A stretch of DNA of 64,000 nt from Sagittula sp. P11 (GTDB taxonomy: Bacteria; Pseudomonadota; Alphaproteobacteria; Rhodobacterales; Rhodobacteraceae): NCBI RefSeq assembly GCF_002814095.1, contig NZ_CP021913.1, positions 124,001 to 188,000 on the forward strand, given 5' to 3'. Below, one piece after another: positions 63,219-64,000 of the stretch (position 1 is its first letter; each line of letters opens with the position of its first letter). Position numbers and translations under genes: made by a program. Below the pieces are notes generated by a model. It made no database searches. It had not been told where the DNA came from and was given only the letters and a program-made list of their open reading frames with translations.

Positions 63219-64000
63219 ATGACGCTGACCCGCACCCTTCCCGCGTTTGCCCTGCTGGCCCTTGGCGCCGCCTGCTCCAACGGGCTGGACGTCGACATGC
63301 GCGGCCGCATCGGCGGGCCGGTGGACACCTCCACCGCCGCGGCCTCTGCCACGGCAGATCGGCCTGCCCCCGACGATCGCGGCGTGATCTCCTACCCGAG
63401 TTACCAGGTCGTCGTGGCGCGGCGCAACGACACCGTGGCGCAGGTCGCCGAACGGGTCGGCCTGCCCGCGCAGGAGCTCGCCCGCTACAACGGCCTCCAG
63501 ACCGGCGACACGCTGCGCCGGGGCGAGATCATCGCCCTGCCGAGCCGCGTGGCCGAGCCGTCGCCCGCCACCGGCGGCCTGCAGCCCGCAGGCCAGGTGG
63601 ACGTGACGACGCTGGCCGGCGCCGCCATCGACCGCGCCTCTCCGACCACGCCGCGGGGCACGACCACCGGCGGCGGAGCAGAACCGATCCGTCACCAGGT
63701 GGCACGAGGCGAAACCGCCTTTACCATCGCCCGGCTCTACCAGGTCAGCCCGCGCAGCCTTGCGGAGTGGAACGCGCTCGACAAGGACTTCACCGTCCGC
63801 GAGGGCCAGTACCTGCTGATCCCCGTTGTCGACCAGACGGAGGTCGCAGCCGCCACGACCGTCACCACCGTGCCGGGCAGCGGCTCCCCTACGCCGACGC
63901 CGCCGTCCTCGACGACGCCCCTGCCCTCGGTGGACGTGACACCCATCGAGCCCGCAACCCCGCCCGCATCCAGCGGCACCTCCACGGCAGCCGCCCCCGC
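63219..64000 (+). CDS. nlpD: NlpD-like lipoprotein with LysM domains, 3'-truncated by the window edge
   Basis: The frame is open to the end of the window, so only the first 260 residues are seen. It begins with a lipoprotein signal (MTLTRTLPAFALLALGAACS, lipobox LGAAC, Cys near residue 19). Two LysM peptidoglycan-binding modules follow: YQVVVARRNDTVAQVAERVG (about 66-110) and HQVARGETAFTIARLYQVS (about 158-203), then a Thr/Pro-rich linker. An M23 (LytM) domain is expected beyond the edge. NlpD activates amidases in cell separation. GAGGA precedes the ATG. Confidence 0.88.
   Translation, partial: MTLTRTLPAFALLALGAACSNGLDVDMRGRIGGPVDTSTAAASATADRPAPDDRGVISYPSYQVVVARRNDTVAQVAERVGLPAQELARYNGLQTGDTLRRGEIIALPSRVAEPSPATGGLQPAGQVDVTTLAGAAIDRASPTTPRGTTTGGGAEPIRHQVARGETAFTIARLYQVSPRSLAEWNALDKDFTVREGQYLLIPVVDQTEVAAATTVTTVPGSGSPTPTPPSSTTPLPSVDVTPIEPATPPASSGTSTAAAP

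Overview
The window is about 64 kb of GC-rich (roughly 65 %) chromosome from an alphaproteobacterium. Gene content and protein style point to a marine Rhodobacteraceae (Roseobacter-group) organism: a one-polypeptide indolepyruvate ferredoxin oxidoreductase, a Hint-domain protein, RTX repeats, DUF454, DUF6151 and DUF7218 proteins, and short perfect palindromes of the kind common between genes in that family. This placement rests on protein recognition from memory, not on a database search. No tRNA, rRNA, CRISPR array, insertion sequence or integrase was seen, so most of the window reads as core chromosome with a few accessory patches.

Layout. 1-6.3 kb: 3' part of enolase, an orphan membrane histidine kinase, ccmE, argC with a possible arginine-codon leader peptide, a DUF3592 protein, and a BLUF protein that has lost its photochemical Tyr and Gln. 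6.3-15.2 kb: murI, an acyltransferase, 3-hydroxybenzoate 4-monooxygenase (mobA) divergent from a MarR regulator, the giant ior gene, and a divergent LysR regulator followed by a candidate small RNA. 15.5-24.2 kb: small conserved proteins, purL, an M48 protease, alkC with an SDR gene, a Hint protein, and a Tat-type transglutaminase-like protein. 24.5-31.7 kb: prfC, a frameshifted glycoside hydrolase with RTX repeats, and an OmpA-family protein with an 18-residue repeat array. 32-34.3 kb: a VWA/MoxR pair.

34.5-41.5 kb is the most distinctive block: three related family-2-type glycosyltransferase domains, a sulfotransferase, a fusion of a degenerate sulfotransferase-like domain with a glycosyltransferase, an FkbM methyltransferase, and a conserved protein of unknown function. 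Several of these genes overlap by 1-4 bases, so the block is probably one pathway modifying a surface glycan or glycolipid.

41.9-64 kb: pyrC and pyrE flanking two small reverse-strand genes, dnaB, an unknown glycine/alanine-rich hydrophobic protein, a divergent CobS-like protein, alr-mlaE-mlaF with two small membrane proteins including a half-size PqiA, radA-cvpA-(unknown)-purF, small conserved proteins, a formate/nitrite-type transporter, an SDR, and surE-pcm-nlpD running off the end.

The most notable points are the argC leader peptide, the degenerate BLUF protein with a 5' RNA fold that hides its ribosome binding site, the small RNA near 15.3 kb, the one-base frameshift in the RTX glycosidase, and the sulfotransferase/glycosyltransferase cluster. 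All regulatory RNA calls come from reading base pairing by eye.
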